From the NCBI GenBank assembly GCA_041391385.1, contig JAWKOD010000002.1, forward strand, positions 558,001-622,000: 64,000 nt of DNA, read 5' to 3'. The stretch comes from CANIGN01 sp041391385 (GTDB taxonomy: Bacteria > Bdellovibrionota > UBA2428). The number at the start of each line of letters is the position of its first letter. Within the stretch, counting starts at the first letter, position 1. A program made the position numbers and the translations under genes. Positions 61,893-64,000 of the stretch are shown here, one piece after another. The notes under the pieces were generated by a model. It made no database searches, had not been told where the DNA came from, and worked only from the letters and a program-made list of their open reading frames with translations.

Positions 61893-61940
61893 AAAAAAAG
61901 CTGAGTTCTCTTTCTGAGGACTCAGCTTTTTATATTTTTT
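61893..61940 (+). terminator. Intrinsic terminator after the L,D-transpeptidase gene
   Basis: AAAAAGCTGAGT pairs with ACTCAGCTTTTT around a TCTCTTTCTGAGG loop, then T-rich to 61940. It can also work on the reverse strand for cbpM, whose stop codon begins at 61941. Confidence 0.85.
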
Positions 61941-62201
61941 TTAAGTTTTGCTATGAAGAGTAAGCTTTTTCAAGGAATTGAGTTGATCAAGTAAGTGTAA
62001 GATTATGTCTAAGCCTTCTTCGTTCACGTTAAAATCTCTTTGAAGCTCCAGGATAAGAACCAAGCGTCTCATGTCTTCGTCGTCAAATTTCATAGTGTCT
62101 TGGTCCAGGGGCTTTAACCATTCACGCTGAATGAAACTTTCAAGGGTCTCCTCTTCGATGGCAACTTCTATGCAGAGTTCTTCTAAGCTGTAGAGTTTCA
62201 T
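61941..62201 (-). CDS. cbpM: CbpM chaperone-modulator protein
   Basis: 86 residues, the MerR-like CbpM fold: MKLYSLEELCIEVAIEEETL, FIQREWLKPLD, DDEDMRRLVLILELQRDFNV, and NEEGLDIILHLLDQLNSLKK. In E. coli CbpM inhibits the DnaJ-like CbpA. The ATG lies inside the end of the upstream cbpA gene (4-base overlap), which matches the usual cbpA-cbpM order and makes the assignment secure. Confidence 0.9.
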   Translation of the reverse strand: MKLYSLEELCIEVAIEEETLESFIQREWLKPLDQDTMKFDDEDMRRLVLILELQRDFNVNEEGLDIILHLLDQLNSLKKLTLHSKT

Positions 62202-63124
62202 TTTTGAGTCTCCTCAGTTTTGATTGAGTCCTTTGGCTCCGTATTTCCATCACGCCACTGTTGAACGAGAGCGTCGAGTTTGGGGTCGGGCTTTTTAGGG
62301 AGCATGACCTTGATTTTAAAAATATGATCACCGCGCTCAGCCTTGTTAGAGGGAACGCCTTTACCTTTAATGCGTAGTTTGGTGCCCGTGTTGGAATGCG
62401 CAGGTATGTTTAATAGGATGCTGCCATCCACTGTGTTGGCGGGAATTGATCCGCCCAAGAGTGCTTCAGCAAGTGGGACTTCGATTTCACTTTCAATATT
62501 TTGCTCAACACGCGTGAATTCTTCAGAGGGCCGAACACTTATTTCAACATAGAGATCGCCTGCACGTGCTCCTCCGTGGCCAGGTCCACCTTGTCCCGCA
62601 AAGCGAAGTTTTTGACCACTTTTAATTCCAGGTGGAATTTTAGTTTGAAGATTTTTTCCGCCCGGGAGAGTGAGTGTTTTTTCGGTGCCTAGGATGGCGT
62701 CTTTAAAGTCGACTTCCATTCGATAGACAATGTCTTCGCCAGGTATAGAAAAAGTGGCTCCAGCTCGAGTTCGGCCTCGTGAGCTGGTAGCGCCAGCTCC
62801 GCCAAAGATAGAATTTAAAATGTCATCATCAAAATCAAAAGATTGAGAGTATCTCGAATTCGGTCGCGCCTGTGAGTGGGAGTAGTATTGTTGTCTTTGC
62901 GCTTGCTCTGCGGCTTCGGTCTCGCCCGCATCGTATTTTTTACGGCTTTCAGGATCTCCTATAAGGGCATAGGCATTTGCAATTTCTTTAAACTTTTCTT
63001 CATTTTTCGTATTCCCCGGGTTGAGGTCGGGGTGATGTTTTTTCGCAAGTTTACGATAAGCGTTTTTAATTTCGGTCTGAGTCGCTTCAGGTTTTAATCC
63101 TAAGGTCTCATAGGGGTTTTGCAT
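62198..63124 (-). CDS. cbpA: DnaJ-class co-chaperone CbpA
   Basis: 308 residues from ATG 63124. J domain at 4-67 with HPD at 31-33 (KLAKKHHPDLNPG). A Gly/Ser/Arg-rich linker (about 80-125) replaces the zinc-finger domain of DnaJ, and the C-terminal substrate-binding domains follow (ILGTEKTLTLPGGKNLQTKI, GIKSGQKLRFAGQGGPG, GSILLNIPAHSNTGTKLRIK). It stimulates DnaK. A TTG at 63166 would add 14 residues and is unlikely. Confidence 0.92.
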   Translation of the reverse strand: MQNPYETLGLKPEATQTEIKNAYRKLAKKHHPDLNPGNTKNEEKFKEIANAYALIGDPESRKKYDAGETEAAEQAQRQQYYSHSQARPNSRYSQSFDFDDDILNSIFGGAGATSSRGRTRAGATFSIPGEDIVYRMEVDFKDAILGTEKTLTLPGGKNLQTKIPPGIKSGQKLRFAGQGGPGHGGARAGDLYVEISVRPSEEFTRVEQNIESEIEVPLAEALLGGSIPANTVDGSILLNIPAHSNTGTKLRIKGKGVPSNKAERGDHIFKIKVMLPKKPDPKLDALVQQWRDGNTEPKDSIKTEETQK

Positions 63125-63206
63125 TGCCTTTAATATGGGGTTTTTTTTGGAGAAGGCAAGCCGCAAAAAGGTTGACGCTGCGCGTTGGCTGCGTTAGCTT
63201 CTTCGT

Positions 63207-63812
63207 GTGAGAAAAAAATTAGATTGCTTGTTAGGTTTCCTTATTTTGCTTCTAAGTTTTGCAGCTCAGGCTGGAGAGTTCTGTCATAATGTGAGTCTTT
63301 TAATTCGCTTGGGAGACAAGAAAAGCTGCTATCAGGGGCACGCTGGAGTGGGTCTAGATGATGAATACTACGACTGGGGCCCATCGGATGATACGAAGTC
63401 TGATTTTTTTTATTATCTCTTAGGAGACAAGGGTCAGCCTTACGAAGACATTCGTATGCGCAGTGATTTTACTCGTAAGGATTTGGCTACCGTTGATGAT
63501 ATTCGTCGCTCACTGAGTGGTCCCTTAAACATATGTGCTGCTTATGAAGTACGCATTCGAGTGAATGAAGAAGAAGCTGCTCTGTTGAAGTATTATTGGG
63601 ACTTTATTTACGAAAAGCGTCCCTATTTCCATATTTTTAAAAATCAGTGCACCAATATTGCTTTTTCAAGTCTTAAGTACGCCGGACTCTTTAATCATGG
63701 GAGGGTTGTCTTATTGCCTAAGACTCTCTTAAAAAAAGCTCAGCAAGAGCTCGTTTCGACCTGTGGAAAAGAGAAGGGTCAACCTGCTAAGATTTATCAG
63801 CTAAAAAAATAA
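63207..63812 (+). CDS. Secreted protein, possible NlpC/P60-like (permuted papain fold) enzyme
   Basis: 201 residues with a signal peptide (LLGFLILLLSFAAQAGE). The mature sequence has SCYQGHAGVGLDDEYYDWGP with a His in a GH-x-G pattern and, near the end, FKNQCTNIAFSSLKYAG with a Cys. The order His-then-Cys and the flanking pattern resemble permuted NlpC/P60 proteins such as YiiX, but the match is weak. A second Cys pair (26 and 41) may form a disulphide. Function is therefore only suggested. It stands between cbpA (divergent) and hemF. Confidence 0.6.
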   Translation: MRKKLDCLLGFLILLLSFAAQAGEFCHNVSLLIRLGDKKSCYQGHAGVGLDDEYYDWGPSDDTKSDFFYYLLGDKGQPYEDIRMRSDFTRKDLATVDDIRRSLSGPLNICAAYEVRIRVNEEEAALLKYYWDFIYEKRPYFHIFKNQCTNIAFSSLKYAGLFNHGRVVLLPKTLLKKAQQELVSTCGKEKGQPAKIYQLKK

Positions 63813-63884
63813 GTGTTTTGTCTATGATCTATGTCATCTTAAAATTCATTGTCTAAGAAGTAACCCGGTATTACATCTAAGTTT

Positions 63885-64000
63885 GTGAATAGAGAAGAAG
63901 CCGTTCAATTCCTTAAATCACTCAGAGATAACATTGTAAGCTCATTTGAAAAGATCGAGGGAGGCCAGCGCTTTGAACGTAAGAATTGGTCTTACGAAAA
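63885..64000 (+). CDS. hemF: Aerobic coproporphyrinogen III oxidase HemF, N-terminal fragment (runs off the window)
   Basis: 38 codons from GTG 63885. The translation has KSLRDNIVSSFEKIEGGQRF followed by ERKNWSYEK, which fits the start of HemF (L-Q-D-x-I, then E-x-x-D/E-G-x-x-x-F, then W-x-R/Y). The enzyme decarboxylates coproporphyrinogen III in heme synthesis and needs oxygen. The fragment is short, so the assignment is moderate. Confidence 0.65.
   Translation, partial: MNREEAVQFLKSLRDNIVSSFEKIEGGQRFERKNWSYE

Overview
The window looks like chromosome from a Gram-negative predator or predator-like bacterium of the Bdellovibrio group (Bdellovibrionota). This is inferred from family content, not from a search. 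The markers are a TIGR02147-type regulator paired with a secreted protease, SpoVG outside Firmicutes, a PrkA kinase, a GldA/F/G-type ABC system, a PTP-like phytase resembling Bdellovibrio Bd1204, many small secreted proteins and lipoproteins, and a large number of prepilin-like proteins. Housekeeping genes (secA start, nadK, recN, infA, apaG, fumC, rpsR, cbpA/cbpM, hemF start, one tRNA-Lys) are interspersed with this accessory material.

Layout: 1-6.4 kb holds secA (partial, minus strand), nadK-recN, a low-complexity lipoprotein, a PP2C phosphatase with a membrane partner, an envelope protein and infA. From 6.4 to 13.5 kb a four-gene minus-strand prepilin operon ends in two paralogous ~845-residue pilin-adhesins. 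These share a block of about 786 bp that is identical except for one missing base, and that base breaks the second copy. From 13.7 to 31 kb come a DEAD-box helicase, apaG, an acyltransferase-like gene, two overlapping lipoprotein paralogues, a frameshifted tsaB, a set of secreted hydrolases (HExxH peptidase, S1 peptidase, phytase) with candidate operators, and the GldAFG-type operon. From 31 to 37.5 kb come tRNA-Lys(TTT), an M28 peptidase with membrane domain, an OmpA protein and a small operon of unknown role.

From 37.6 to 49.6 kb lies the most unusual region, a second prepilin cluster of seven genes flanking a PMT-type protein mannosyltransferase. Two prepilins carry paired thrombospondin type 1 repeats with W-x-x-W motifs. 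One of them continues into 19 copies of a four-cysteine, ~39-residue repeat. Three others are tandem paralogues with C-terminal beta-sandwich-like modules. I propose that this is a pilus-like or pseudopilus-like surface system with large adhesive, probably disulphide-bonded and possibly mannosylated subunits.

From 49.7 to 64 kb are a DUF2817 peptidase-like gene, spoVG, a fumC interrupted by an in-frame amber codon, an amidinotransferase-fold hydrolase, a TPR-winged-helix regulator, a 34-residue basic protein beside rpsR, a second polytopic glycosyltransferase, prkA with a Cys-rich partner, a YkuD-type L,D-transpeptidase, cbpA-cbpM, a secreted protein and the start of hemF.

Four genes are broken. 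Three breaks fit loss of one base in a homopolymer (8677-8680, 19395-19400, 25631-25636) and one is a nonsense codon (51964-51966). Sequencing error, recent decay and recoding all remain possible. The tsaB break sits exactly on a canonical -1 frameshift heptamer.
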